From Caenorhabditis remanei (taxonomy: Eukaryota; Nematoda; Chromadorea; Rhabditida; Rhabditidae): a stretch of DNA of 64,000 nucleotides. This document shows positions 23,198 through 36,000 of this stretch, piece after piece. Location: NCBI RefSeq assembly GCF_010183535.1, contig NC_071331.1, forward strand, positions 22,258,001 to 22,322,000, given 5' to 3'. The first letter of the stretch is position 1, and each line of letters starts with the position of its first letter. The position numbers and the translations under genes were made by a program. The notes beneath the pieces are model-generated. The model was not told the DNA's origin and did no database searches. It saw only the letters and a program-made list of their open reading frames with translations.

Positions 23198-23518
23198 ATG
23201 AAACTCCTATTTATATTGGTATATTTCTTTGCCCTGGCATTTGTCACCGCTCACCGCGGCAACTCATTCACCTTCCCCCACCATTCTTTCTTGTGTCGGA
23301 TCCTGAATGACTCGGTCAGTTACGCTGCGAGTAGTCTTACCTATGGGCTGTGTTTATTCACGGTAGACGCGGGATTGAATCCTCCCGATCTAGAATATAT
23401 CATAAATTTCATAAAAAGTATCAAAAAACAGAACAATTTATTTTTCAAAACTTTCCATCTCGAAACTCCTTCTTCACGGGCTATCATCGAAGTGTGGATT
23501 CGTCTCTCCCAAGGGTAA
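23198..23518 (+). CDS. Putative small secreted protein, 106 residues
   Basis: The ATG at 23198 opens a clear signal peptide, MKLLFILVYFFALAFVTA, with likely cleavage before HRGNSF. About 88 mature residues with two cysteines (FLCRIL and YGLCLF) follow, ending SRAIIEVWIRLSQG. The ORF is uninterrupted and free of the local repeats. GGTAATT at the stop could instead be a splice donor, which would make this a first exon. I do not recognise a family. It sits just after a GC-rich palindrome and has no obvious AATAAA close by. A secreted hypothetical protein is the best description. Confidence 0.45.
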   Translation: MKLLFILVYFFALAFVTAHRGNSFTFPHHSFLCRILNDSVSYAASSLTYGLCLFTVDAGLNPPDLEYIINFIKSIKKQNNLFFKTFHLETPSSRAIIEVWIRLSQG

Positions 23519-23764
23519 TTCTTGATAGACTCAATTAATTTTTTTGAAGAACATTATCGGTTCTTATCAAATTCAAACCACTCTTCTCCTTCTCGCACCA
23601 GAAGTAAGTTCCACCTTAGTTATCAGCAATGAGCGAAAGTTGAGGAAAATGGGCAGTACCGGGTAAAGGATGCAGATGAGGGGTGTTGAATAGGAATAGT
23701 TTCTGAATGAGTTGAATGAGATGAGATGACTACCCTTTCCTCCCCTTGTATACAGTCTGCCAGA

Positions 23765-23880
23765 TGGGATTGTTCGAATAAGCGCGTTGTAAAACGCGGA
23801 AATTGGCGCGAAGTTTTGAAATTTGAAAATTGGCGCGAAGTTTTGAAATTTGGCGCGAAGTTTTGAAATCGAGGGGTTCG
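23765..23880. repeat. Tandem TTGGCGCGAAGTTTTGAAAT repeat
   Basis: Three close tandem copies of a unit of about 23 bases containing TGGCGCGAAGTTTTGAAAT, preceded by a related GCGCGTTGTAAAACGCGG dyad. Confidence 0.75.
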
Positions 23881-24094
23881 ACCCTTCTATCTTTTTCCGC
23901 CCCTTGCGATCCTCGCCCTTGTGTTTTTAGTGTAATAGGCCAGGGGGCACTGAGTGAGGGGGGGGGGGACACGTATATCATACATACTACTAATATTGAA
24001 GGTGAGTTTCAGCGGACCGGTTGCCAATTACGGTAATTACAATTATATCCCATGGGTAATCACTGTTTTCACTACTAATTTAGTTATTTTGCAG

Positions 24095-24280
24095 ATGTAC
24101 AAATTCAATTTCAATAGATGGATAGATCCAAATTGTGAGAAGACATTCAACCAATACTTTTCAATGTCAAAAAATCCAAGAAGAAATGGAAGGCAATCGA
24201 TACTCCGGCAAAAGAAAAGGAAGTATTGAGACTGGTTGTTTTGGACTCCGTTTTGAGAAAACCGGAAATCATTGATAAAA
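24095..24280 (+). pseudogene. Exon-like fragment with one frameshift
   Basis: After a TTTTGCAG acceptor, one frame reads MYKFNFNRWIDPNCEKTF. A one-base change in the A run near 24170 leads into WKAIDTPAKEKEVLRL and VLDSVLRKPEIIDK. Composition and the acceptor make this look like real protein, but no start, donor or partner exon is visible. It runs into a GC-rich hairpin (24284-24360). Family unknown. Confidence 0.27.
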
Positions 24281-24283
24281 CAC

Positions 24284-24362
24284 GGCGGGGCTGCGCCAAC
24301 GCGCGGACTCCGCAGCTAAATTCCTCGGCCCCGGTTCGGCGGCGCGTGAAATTACACGGCAA
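24284..24362. repeat. GC-rich repeat block
   Basis: A short, strongly GC-rich stretch (GGCGGGGCTGCGCCAACGCG to CGGCGGCGCGTG) in AT-rich surroundings, with several internal complementary pieces. Open frames across it are composition artefacts. Confidence 0.5.
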
Positions 24363-25070
24363 TTATTATCACTCAGCGCCGACATGCTATTCCACGTATA
24401 GGGAACAGACATATAACACATTATTGGTGATATTAACTGAAATGAACTATTTTTGATTGTTGAAAATTGTGGAAAACTAAAAATCTCGACTATTATTACG
24501 TTTTTATCACAGAAAACGTCTATTTTGAAATAGAAACACGTTTTCTCAAAAACTGAACTGGATTTTTTGCCGAAACAGTTCCCTTAAGTAAAATCAGGCA
24601 GTGAAATTCAATAAAACCATTAGTTTCAGTCTATTGAAACATTTTGAAGGCCTTTTCAGTTTATTTTCAAATTTCTAAGCCCTCACACTTAGTTTCCCAT
24701 ATATTTGCTCTGAATTAGTGTTATTATCATCTTTTCGAAGACATTTTTTGCCAATAATGTTTTTTTCTCACAAAAAAAAACCACATTTTCTCATTTTTAC
24801 GTGGAGATCTGCAATCACCGTGTGAAGTGTACACAACTTTTTCGACTGAGTATTTAATGCGGATTTTTCTAGGCCACGCGTCGCTGCAATCCCGCCGTGA
24901 AAACCGAATAACCGTGTAATCGGCTGGGTTCGATTTGTTTTGGATTTGATGAACGTTCCATTTCAATTTCAAATTGGAGACAGTAAATAAGAGCCAGAAT
25001 GGATTCATCGATCAATTATTTAGTTGTTTAAAAAAACGAGTGTCTCGAACCAAAAAAAGTGTTCGGCGTC
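24363..25070. other. Unassigned AT-rich stretch
   Basis: No convincing gene. A minus-strand ORF at 25008-24727 begins with a hydrophobic stretch but spans a GC-rich repeat-like block (24870-24925) and has no supporting splice sites. Confidence 0.3.
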
Positions 25071-25400
25071 AATTTTGACACATTATCACCATCACCTTCC
25101 CCCTTATATCTATTGGTCAAAGACGCTCAAAAGAGAAAAGAGTTCGAAATTGTTTACTCTCACTAAAAGAGGGGGAGATATAGTGCGATTCGATACTGTT
25201 TGAGCACGTAATCGAGGCGGCGACCGCTGGGAAATAGTGTGTGATATGGAGAGACGCAGACATGGAACTATATCCCCCGACAGGACGCTCGTGTATTTCA
25301 GAAGTGGGTGGGGGGAAACTCATCCCTCCATCCTCATCGACTTTATTTCGCACCTATTGACCCATTGAGAGATCGGTGTGTGTCTGTTTGTCCAGATTGC
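25071..25400 (+). promoter_or_regulatory. Non-repetitive block, possible upstream regulatory region
   Basis: This stretch has balanced composition and none of the local repeat families, unlike everything around it. It contains CTTATATCTATTGGTC, polypurine/polypyrimidine strings and a GTGTGTGTCTG tract. Its position about 1.7 kb before the Kunitz gene makes a distal promoter or enhancer plausible. This is inference from position and composition only. Confidence 0.22.
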
Positions 25401-27060
25401 TTCTTTTCTTGCTTTCATTTATTTTTCTGAATAGTTTTTGAAATTCTGAACATTTTAAGCTTTGAAAATCTGAAAAATGTTGGAAATTGATAAAGTTAGG
25501 GATTTTCGAAAATTTTCAAGGATTTTCGCTTCAAGAATCCACGGAAACATTTTTTCTGAGTAGATCACAAAATTCTGCATTGCCTATATTAAAAATTTTC
25601 AGAAAATACCCAAAAATCGAAAATTTTCAGATTTTCGAAAATTTTCGAAAATTTTTAAAAATCTAAAAATTTACTAAAAACTACCGTAACTTCCTTTAAT
25701 TTTGTTTGAATCCAAAAATTTTGGGTTTTTCAGAATCAACGTGAAATTCTGATTATTTTACTTTTTTAAAAACAAAAATTCATAAAATTCAAAAAGTTAT
25801 GGATTTTCGAAATTTTTCGAAACTTTCCGAAAACTTTACAAATTTCAAACTACTGTAACTCGCTCAGATTTCCGTTTATCGGTTTGAAATTATGATTTTT
25901 GAATTCAGCTCGCCACGGGCTTTCAGAAAAGTATACTCATGCCCAGGTTTGGACAAGTTCGGGTCCCACCACGAAAACTACAGTAACCCGCCGTAAATCG
26001 CTTCGAGACCCAAATCGCTCAGAATATAGGCTTGTGGGTACTTTTCTGAAAGCTCTCGACAAGCTGAACACAAAAATCACAATTAAAATCAAAAATAATA
26101 ACAAAAAATTCGAAAAAATCTAATTTCAGTCCACTGTAGACCCAAATTTTCAGAATTTTCCAAAAAATTCAAACCTTGTCATGATTATACTCATTCGAAC
26201 CGTCTTAGCAAGCTGAATACAAAAATCACATTTGTTTTCAGTCTAGTGAAGAGTTTCAGCCAAAAAACATTTCTGAAAATTTTCAAAAAAAAACTTTTTT
26301 CAAAAAAAATTTTCTTTTCTTATCAAATCTTTATCATCGTTGCGTTAACACTTCCAATTAATTTTTCCCATTCCCCTTTCAAGTATTGGTCATTTCAAGT
26401 GCTCCGTCACTTGGGGCGTCGGGGGGAGAGGAGGCGCGAAAACCACTCAAGTGATTTTTCACGCTTCGATGTGTGCTAACTTCACTATTTTATTTGAGAT
26501 TTGACCGACACTTTGGCCTGAATTGATAAAAATATTGTGCTATATGTAGTCTCTGTTCGAAATTTTTTTTTGAAATGTTGATAAACTTTTTTTTTTCCAA
26601 TTTTTTAGTATTTTTCAAATGTCTGCAATTTTGTTAGTTAAGGCACCACTACTATAAATTTACTATCAATGTGTAGATCAAATCTAGTGCTACATTTTTG
26701 CAGTTAACACTTTTTTGATAAAACACATCACTGAAAAGTTATAAGCTCTCAAAAAGCTCAGGGTGTCACTTTTTAAAGGAAAATTGTAAAGTAGCCTATG
26801 GTCTAAGGCTCATAACTTGCCAGGGAAAAGTTTTATCGAAAAGTTATCAACTATGAAATTATAGCCCTGATTTTGATCTATAATATATCGAAAATTTGAG
26901 TTATGAAAATTAAATTTGAGCCCGTGGCATTATTTGAAAAAATGGAAATTTTCAGCTTTTCAAAAAACTTTTTTTAAAAAGAAATTTTAATTTTCCTACT
27001 TTTTCCCTCTCCTATCGCTCTGAATCTTTACCACATACTACTCAAGACCCCAATTATCAA
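25401..27060. repeat. Upstream intergenic DNA of the Kunitz gene
   Basis: Mostly degenerate TTTTCGAAAATTTTCGAAAA repeat, with a palindromic element at about 25905-26070. A short GC-rich island lies at 26400-26470 (CACTTGGGGCGTCGGGGGG), with a small dyad around CACTTGAGTG-like sequence. No exon is seen. Confidence 0.4.
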
Positions 27061-27069
27061 TTTCCAGGT
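27058..27069 (+). promoter_or_regulatory. Predicted spliced-leader (SL) trans-splice acceptor
   Basis: CAATTTCCAG ends at 27067, two bases before the start codon, with no in-frame upstream coding sequence. This spacing is typical of SL trans-splicing in Caenorhabditis. It supports 27070 as the true start. Confidence 0.55.
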
Positions 27070-30000
27070 ATGATACCGTACCTACTCCTAATATGGGCGG
27101 CGCTTGGAGCCACCACAGCGCTCCAAGAGTGTCAGCTGAATGACGTCTGCTCGAATTGCAGTCTTAAAGCGGAACTCTCAACGAAATGTCAGAAAAGTGC
27201 AGGGGATACTGTAGAAAAGGAAGCGTTTTTGTTTTGTAATCCAAGAACTAAGTAAGTTATCAAAAAAAAAACTTTAAAAAAAAAATTTTTTTTGAAAATT
27301 TTTTTTTCAGAAAAATCGATATTGAGCACAGTAGCTATCTAACATGTACGAATGGCACGTGGAAACAAGAAATTTGCTCAGAAGACGGAAGAGTTCACTT
27401 CAGTCTCTCGACGAGGGATTGTGTGGATCCGGCGATGCAGGTGTTCCATTCGCAGGGAACTTCTGGTAGGTCGAAATTTTTTTTTTGGTAGATCATAATT
27501 ATTTAATGTGTTGAAAATATAGATAATGTGATGGGGATCACTTTGTTTTTTGAATTTTCGAAAAATATTGATTTTTCGAAAAGTTAGGAGCTTTTGAAGA
27601 TTGGTGGCCTAGAAAACTCAAACGTTAGGCCACCAAAATGTTTGAAATTGTGAATTTTGAAATCAGCTCGCTGAGAGCTTTCAGAAAAGTACCTACAAGC
27701 CTATGTAGGGTCTCACCACAAAAACTGAAATTTTTGGGTTACTGTAGTTTTCGTGGTGGGACCCGGTTTTGGAAAATTTTGAGTTTATTGTATTTTAATG
27801 AATAGATCAACCTTTTCTAAACATTTTCCACTAAAAATCACTCAAAATCAATGAAAACCAAAAAAGTTACGGATTTTCGAAACTTTTCGAAACTTTTCGA
27901 AAATCTGAATTTTACCAAATCAACCGTAATCCTGTCAAATCAAATGAAAACAATCTGAAAATCAGATTTTCAGATTCAGTAAGTTGAGAGCTTTCAGAAA
28001 AGTACCCACAAGCCATGGTTCTGACAAGTTTGGGTCTCGACGCGAAAACTCAAAAACTACCGTAACCCAAAAATTTCGGTTTTCGTGTCGAAACCCGATT
28101 TCAACCGAATATAGGCTTGTGGGTACTTTTCTGAAAGCTCATAACTTACTGATTCTGAAAATCATATTTTCAGATTGTTTTAAGCCAATTTGACAGGATT
28201 ACGGTAGATTTTCAAAAATTTGGATTTTCGAAAAATTTCGAAATTCCATAACTTTCTTATTTCTGGGTGTTTTTCAATATTTTTTTTTGAAAAATAATCA
28301 GAATCTTCTAGATTTTACAGAAAAAATATAATATTTTTAAAAATTTTTCAGGTTCCGGTCGTGTCGGCGACGTGTGCTCCTTCAACACTGACTGCCTCGG
28401 TGGAATGTATTGTGCAATCGGTCAGTGTCGGTGTCTTTCCACTTATGTCGCCGTCGACGCCTACTGTTATGAAAGTGAGTCTGTCTGTGTGTCTGTCTCA
28501 GTCCGGATGTCCTTTTTATTTTTCCAGAAATCTCACCGTCCGACTCTGGATGCTTCTACGACACTCAATGTGCGTCGGTCTGGCCCGATTCTTACTGTAA
28601 AAATGGGCAATGTATGTGCCCATCGGATGATATGATTGCAGTGAAGACAAAGTAGGTATAGTCTGAAAATTGAGATGGATTTTCAGCCAAAAAAAAATTT
28701 CAAAAAAACTTTTTTGGAAATTTTCAGAGTCTACCAACTTAAAACAATCTGAAAATGCGATTTTCAGTTTCAGCTCGTCAAGAGCTTTTAGAAAAGTACC
28801 CACAAGCCTATATTCTATTCAAATTGGGTCCCACCACGAAAACTCAATAACTACAGTAACCCAAAAATTTCGGTTTTCGTGTCGAGACCCAATTTCAACC
28901 GAATGTAGGCTTGTGGGTACTTTTCTGAAAGCTCTCAACTCACTGAATCTGAAAATCGCATTTTCAGATTGTTTTAAGCTGATTTAACAGGATTACGGTA
29001 GATTTTCAGAAAAAATTCAAATTTTTTGTGAATTTTCAGAGATGGAACGCTCTGCGTGTGGTCTACCACCTCTGAACCGTCTTGTCCACTACCGTCACTC
29101 CCACCACCGGATTCACCGTCTAGTCTGGTAGTCCTACCGGCTGCGGCAGGTAAAAAAATTTCAGACAATTTTTTTTTTCAAACAAAAAAAATTTTCAGAC
29201 AAAATTTTTTTTTCGAAATTTTTTTTTGATTTTTTGATTTTCGAACTGTCCAGATGTCCACTTATTGTGATTTTTAGGAAAGACCAGCGTTACTATTGCG
29301 CCCTGCAATCCGCACTCATCGGAAACGCCGAAACGCGAAGAGGACCTTCTGAATAAGCAACACGACTTCAAATGTAGTGTTCGGGGTTTTGTAAGTGTTT
29401 TATTTTATTTTTTACATAAATTTTAAACAATCTTACGTATTTTAAGACAAAAATCACAAAAATTGGATAAAAAATCACATAGTTATAGATTTTCGAAAAA
29501 TTACGAAAATCCAAAAAATTCTAAACCTGTCATAACTCGGTTAGATCTTATTTTAGCTTTCTGAAAAAATTATGATTTTTGGATTCAGCAAGTCAAGACG
29601 GTTGAAATGAGTATAATCATGATAAGATTTGGGCCGATTTGGGTCTCGACACGAAAATTTCGGGTTACTGTAGTTTTCGTGGTGGGACCCAACTTGCACG
29701 GAACCTAGGCTTGTGGGTATTTTACTGAACCGTCCTGACAAACTGAGTTTGAATATGGCAATGAAACTGCTAATTTTCTTGAAATCTTCTGAAAAATCGA
29801 AAAGTTGAAAATTTGAAGTTTCCCGATCTGAAACTACTAAACCACTGGCAATCAATCTAAAAATGTATTTTGCTGAAAAAACACCTAAATCCAATCATTT
29901 CAAGCCTAAAACCAGCAAAATCCATCAAAAACTCGCAAAGTTACGGATTTTCGAAACTTTTCGAAATTCCAGATTTTTCTGAATTTGACGTTACTCCTTC

Positions 30001-33000
30001 AGTTTCAGTCCATTTCACATGAAAGCTATATTCCTAGAATCAGTAAGTTAAGAGCTTTCAGAAAAGTACCCACAAGCCTATAATCGGTTGAAATTGGGTC
30101 TCGACACGAAAACCGAAATTTACGGGTTACTGTAGTGTTTGAGTTTTCGCGTCGAGACCCGAATTGCGTCAAACCTAGGCTTGTGGGTACTTTTCTGAAA
30201 GCTCTCGACGAGCTGAATCTGAAAATCACATTTATTTTTTGCTGACGTCTTCCCCATTCAAAATTTCAATCAGTTTGTTTCCAGCTCGGTGAGGAACCCG
30301 AACCACAAGACGTCTCCGACCTCTACGATTGCATCGACAACTCGAAATTCTGGAAGGATCAAGGAATGGACACAAGCTCCCATCCGATCGGTGTCTGTTG
30401 TATGAATCGAGCATTCACCTGTATGCAACCGAAAAAAGGGGAATCCGATGCACTTGGCTCGGTGCCAAGATGGTATTTCAACTCGGTGATGGGATCGTGT
30501 CAACAGTTTTTATTCGATCCGACTGGATCGGAAGTGTCGCCGAATAACTTTGAGACGCTGGATCATTGCGAGAGTTATTGTAAAGATAGTGAGTTGGGGG
30601 TTACGGGGGTTACTGTAGTTTTCGTGGTGGGACCCATTTTTATATTTTTTAAGAAAATTCGAACAATTATTAACATTTTCCACCAAAAATTAACGAAAAA
30701 GACCTAGAAATTAAAAAGTTATGGATTTTCGAAACATTTCGAAAATCCAAAATTTTGTTAAAATCTTAAAATCATCGTAACTTCACACAAACTTGTCTGA
30801 TTACAGAAAGTTTAAGATTTTCAGATTCGCCTCGTCGAGAGCTTTCAGAAAAGTACCCACAAGCCGATATTCTGAGCGATTTGGGTGTCGGCACGATTTA
30901 CGTAGGGGTACTGTAATTTTCGTGGTGGGACCCAACATTTGACAGAACCTAGGCTTGTGGATACTTTTCTGAAAGCTGACAGTATGATAAATGTGAAAAT
31001 TGTAGTTTTAAATAAACTCGAGCATGGTTGAATTAGTTACAGTAGGTTTAGTTTAAAAAATTGAGAAATTTTAAAAGTTTAATGATTTTGACTTCAAAAA
31101 TCTTCCCAAAAGATGTCGGAAATACTTTTTCTGAGTAGATCACAAAATTCTGCATCAACTTCATCAAACATGTTTTCAAAACATCAAAAAATAAAAAAGT
31201 TACAGTTTTTCGAAAAATTTCGAAAATCCAAAATTTACTAAAAACATCGTAACTTGGCACAATTCTGTCTACATCAAAATTTTCAATGATTTTCAGAATC
31301 AGCGTGATAAGAACTTTCAGAGAAAGACCCACACGCCTAGGTTTGAAAAAATTTGGGTCCGACCACGAAAACTACAGTAACCTGTCGTAAATCGTGTCGA
31401 GACCCGATTTTCTCAGAATATAGGCTTGTGGGTACTTTTCTGAAAGCTCTTGTCACGTTGATTCTGATAAGATTGTTAAAAATATGAAAACCCACAAAAT
31501 TGAGATTTTCGTGGTGGGACCCAAAATTTTCAAAAAATCGGATTTTTCGAAACCCCATCATGATTATACTTTTCTGAAAGCTCTCGATCTCCTCTATCCA
31601 ACCATTGCATTTTCAGCGTGTCCCCGTGGAAACCCCGCCTACCTCTCCACAAAAGGCTCTCCGAACAGTGCACGTCTTCCACAGACCGGATGTTCCACCG
31701 CCAATCCCTGTACTGATCCGTTCGTCTGCACAGAAGTGGCGAGTCAATCAATGTGTTGTGCGAGTAGAAGTAAGAGGGATACGGTAGATAATTTGGTAGA
31801 TCAAAAAATTTTAATTTCAGAATCGATCTGCAGTGAGGCGGGCGCCAGAACGAAGGATCCGTTGAGAAGTACACCGTATGACGCGGGTCACCGATTTGAC
31901 CAATTAACTGGAGAAACCGCTAATTACGCGGTGGGAATTAGCACTCGATACTACTATAATCCCACCGACGGACAATGCCATCCGTTCACTTTCAATGGAT
32001 TCCTCGGGAATTTCAATAATTTCCAGAATCAGGCGGATTGTCAGCTGTTTTGTGCGAGATGTAAGTATTGAAAACGTGTTTTTATACATTTTAAAGAAAA
32101 TCTGGCAGATTCTGATCATTTTCCAAAAAAATTATCGAAAAAGAGCTAGAAATAAGAAAGTTATGGAATTTCGAAACTTTTCTAAAATTTTACTAAAATT
32201 GACGTAACACGTTTATTTTTGAGGCAATCTGAAATTTTTTGCAATTTTCAAATTCAGCATGACGAGAGCTTTCAGAAAAGTACCCACACGCCTAGGTTTG
32301 GAGCAATTTGGGTCTCGACACGATTTACGAGGGGTACTGTAGTTTTCGTGGTGGGACCCAAATCGCTCAGAACCATGGCTTGTGGGTACTTTTCTGGAAG
32401 CTCTTGTCATTCTGATTCTGATTTTTACATTTTTGATAGAAAATAACGAAAAACCACAAAGTTAGAGATTTTCGAAAGTTTTCGACTCTCTAAAAATCTT
32501 GAAACGATCAAAACGTCTATCAGATTTTGTTCTATCTTGCTGAAATTATGATTTTTAGATTTTGCGAGTCCAGACGCTTTGAATGAGTATAATCATGCCA
32601 AAGTTTAAAGAAAAGTGGGTCTCGACGCGATTTACGGGGTTACTGTAGTTTTCGTGGTGGGACCCGGAAATCTCAAAATCGCCGGAATATAGGCATGATT
32701 ATAGTCATTCAAACCGTCTTGATGAGCTAAATCTGAAAATCATTATTTCGAAAACTTCAGACAAAATCCGTCCAAGTTATGATAGTTTAAGTAAAATGTG
32801 AATTTTCGAAAATTTTCGAAAATCTGTAATTCTTCGATTTTCAGATGGATTTTGATCGTTTTTGTCTTAAAAAATGTGAAATTATCTCTGCTACCTGTGA
32901 AAATGATATTGTAAAAAATATTTAGTTTGACAGTGGGTCTCGCCGCGAAAACCCAAAAAATATCGAAATCAGCATGTTTAAGCATAATTTTTATCAATTT

Positions 33001-36000
33001 TCACCAATTTTTCTCGGTTTTTTTTTTAATTTCTTCAATTTTTCAGTACAATGTCCTCACGGTAGTCCCCTGACCAATGGAAACGGGTCCCCACAACGAT
33101 GCGCCAGAGATACGGACTGCCCATCAACCCATAGCTGCGCCATGGAGCATCAAGTGTGTTGTGCGACACCGCGTGAGTTTTTTTGAAAATATTTTTGATC
33201 TACTTCTTGTATAATCACAAACAATGCTCCGATGTTCCGTTTTTTCAATTTTTGAAAATTTCGAAAAAAAAATTCAAAAATATTTTTCAGAAACCTTGTG
33301 CACGGAGCCGCTCCGAGTTGGTGACTGCAAACAGAGTGTCCGTCAATTCTGGTATAATGCTGAGACGAAAACGTGCGAATCATTTTTGTACACCGGATGT
33401 CAGGGAAACAATAATCGATTCAATTCGTTGAATGAGTGCCAAAGTTACTGTAAAAATATTAATGGTAAGGAGGATTTTGGGGTATAACTTTTCAGGGTAA
33501 AGGGTTTTATTGAAAATAATGACAGATTCGGAATCAGTAAGTCGAGACGCTTTGAATGAGTATAATCATGATAGGGTTTGGAGCGATTTGGGTCTCGACG
33601 CGAAAACTACAGTAACCCATTTTGGGGTACTGTAGTTGTCGTGGTAAGACTCAGAAATGATTGGAAATTGGGCATGATTATACTTGTTCAAAGCGTCTCG
33701 ACGAGCTGAATCCGAATATCACATTCAAAAAATCTGAATTGTGGGTTTCAAGGGGAAAAATTTGAAAATTCAGTTTTCAACTTTTTTTTTCGTGAAAAAT
33801 TAAATTTTCTAATTTTCTGTTTTCAGCATCGCATTCAGCTCGTCATGGGCTTTCAAAAAAGTACCCACAAGCCTATAATCGGGTAAAATTGGGTCTCGAC
33901 ACGAAAACCGAAATTTACGGGTTACTGTAGTTTTTGAGTTTTTGAGTTTTCGCGTCGAGACCCAAAGTAATCGGAACCTAGGCGTGTGGGTACTTTTCTG
34001 AAAGCTCTCGACTTCCTGAATCCGAATCTCTTATTTAAAAACTCTTTCGACCCAATTTCTCGTTTCAGCCGAGCCAAAATGCCCCCAAGGTCGTGCCTAC
34101 GTGGATTTCTCCGGTAAATTCATGCAATGCGGCGAGGGATTGGGCGGTACCGCGTGTCCGGCCAACTATGAGTGCACATTTGATGGTCTGGTATACGGAT
34201 GTTGTCCAAGCAAGGCGTATACATGCTCTCTACAAGTTAATAAGGGAATTGGATGTGGTTCTGGCTCGAGTTATCGATATTATTACAATAATCAAGCGAA
34301 AGTGAGTTTTAGGGGTTATCTAGTGGGTTTTTTGGGTCTAAAAGTGCTAAAAACTGTCTAAAATCCATTATTTTCACTTTAGGAATGTCAATCGTTCTTG
34401 TTCCTCGGATGTGATGGTAACTCCAACAACTTCCCGTCCATTGAGAAATGCCAAAATTACTGCGAAATTGCGAGTAAGTCGACGGGAACTTGTTCGCCCT
34501 GCGCCTCATTTTCTTCTGTGTGATGTGTGGTGTAGGTGGTTACACTTCTGGCTGGCGCGCGGAGGGTCGGGGGTTCGATTCCTCTTGGCGGTTTTTCTCT
34601 TTTTTTTCTTTTTTGATGATGTGAAATGGGTTTTTTTATGTAGTGAGGGATATTTTAATGAGTTTTTTCAGCATTTTTACAGCCAAAACCTATAGATGTT
34701 TGCTCAAATTCTGTTAAAATCCGTCAAAAATAGACAAAAATACCGATTTTTCTAGCTTCCCGAAAGTTTTTGACTAATTTTTTCTAATTTTCAAGTTGTT
34801 TTCAGTCGGCCCAAACGGTTTAACCTGTGGCTGCTCGAAAAAATCGGGTTAAAAAAAATCGCCAAAATATTTTTTTACTTCATTTTTTTTTCCAACTTTT
34901 CAGAGAAAATCTTCTGTCTTTTTGAATTTTTTGATGTGATCTCAATTTTAAAAGAATTCGGAATATTTTTTTCTGAAAACATTGACCAATTTTACCACAA
35001 CCCACCTTTTGAAAAGCTTGGCGGCGCGCCCTCCACCCTTCGTTGACCGCCGACACTTATACGCCCTCCACCCGTATATTTTTAGTGCTAGGTTTGGTGT
35101 AGGTGGTATCACTTTTGGCTGGCGCGCGGAGGGTCGGGGGATCGATTCCTCTTGGCGGTTTTTGTCTTTTGCATTCTTTTAAATAGTAAAAAATGAATTT
35201 TAGAGTGATTTAGGTGTGAAATTAGTGTATTTTTCAAGTTTTTCTAAACCCAAAACTCTAAAAATCGGGAAAAATGGGTTTCTTGACAAAAATTCAAACG
35301 AAATGTAAAAAATGTAACTCGAATTTCACGTAGTTTTTAACAAATTCTTCTCTCAATTACTTCCTCATTGTAGATTGCCAGAAATTGAGAAAAATCCTAA
35401 CTTTTTCCTTGGGTATTTTTGAACAAATTTTAACTTGAAAAAACACAATTTTTGATGGAAAATCCCATCCGAATATCCATTTTTCTTGATTTTTTCTTGA
35501 TTTTTCTATATTTCTCCTCAATTCCTATCGAAATCCAGCATTAATACGTGTTTCTTTTTCAAAAATTGATCAATTTTACCTCTGGTGTGAAGCTTTGCGG
35601 CGCGCCCTTCACCCTTCGTTGACCACCGACACCTATACGGCCTCCTCCTCGTTTCTTTCAATTCATTGTTTGGTGTGTTTGGTTACACTTTTGCCTTTCG
35701 TCCGGAAGGTCGGGGGTTCGATTCCTCTTGGTGGTTTTTTCTTTTGTTTTCTTTTTTGATGTTGTGAAATTGATTTTTGAAGTGTTTGGGGGTATTTTAG
35801 TAAGTTTTCTGTATTTTTTACAGCCAAAAAGGGTAAAATTTGAGCATTTTCAATCGAAAATCAGTCGAAAATAGTCGAAATTATCGATTTTTCGAGTTTT
35901 CCATTAATTTTTCCTAATTTTTTCATCCACTTTTTAGTCTGTCCAAATGGTGGAAGTCCGCTACGTGCAAATTCCAAAGTCCGTTCATGCTCCACCCACG

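Noticed and set aside
24727..25008. A 93-cod on minus-strand ORF starting MNPFWLLF
   Set aside because: The hydrophobic start is suggestive, but the body crosses repeat-like sequence and has no conserved pattern or splice context.
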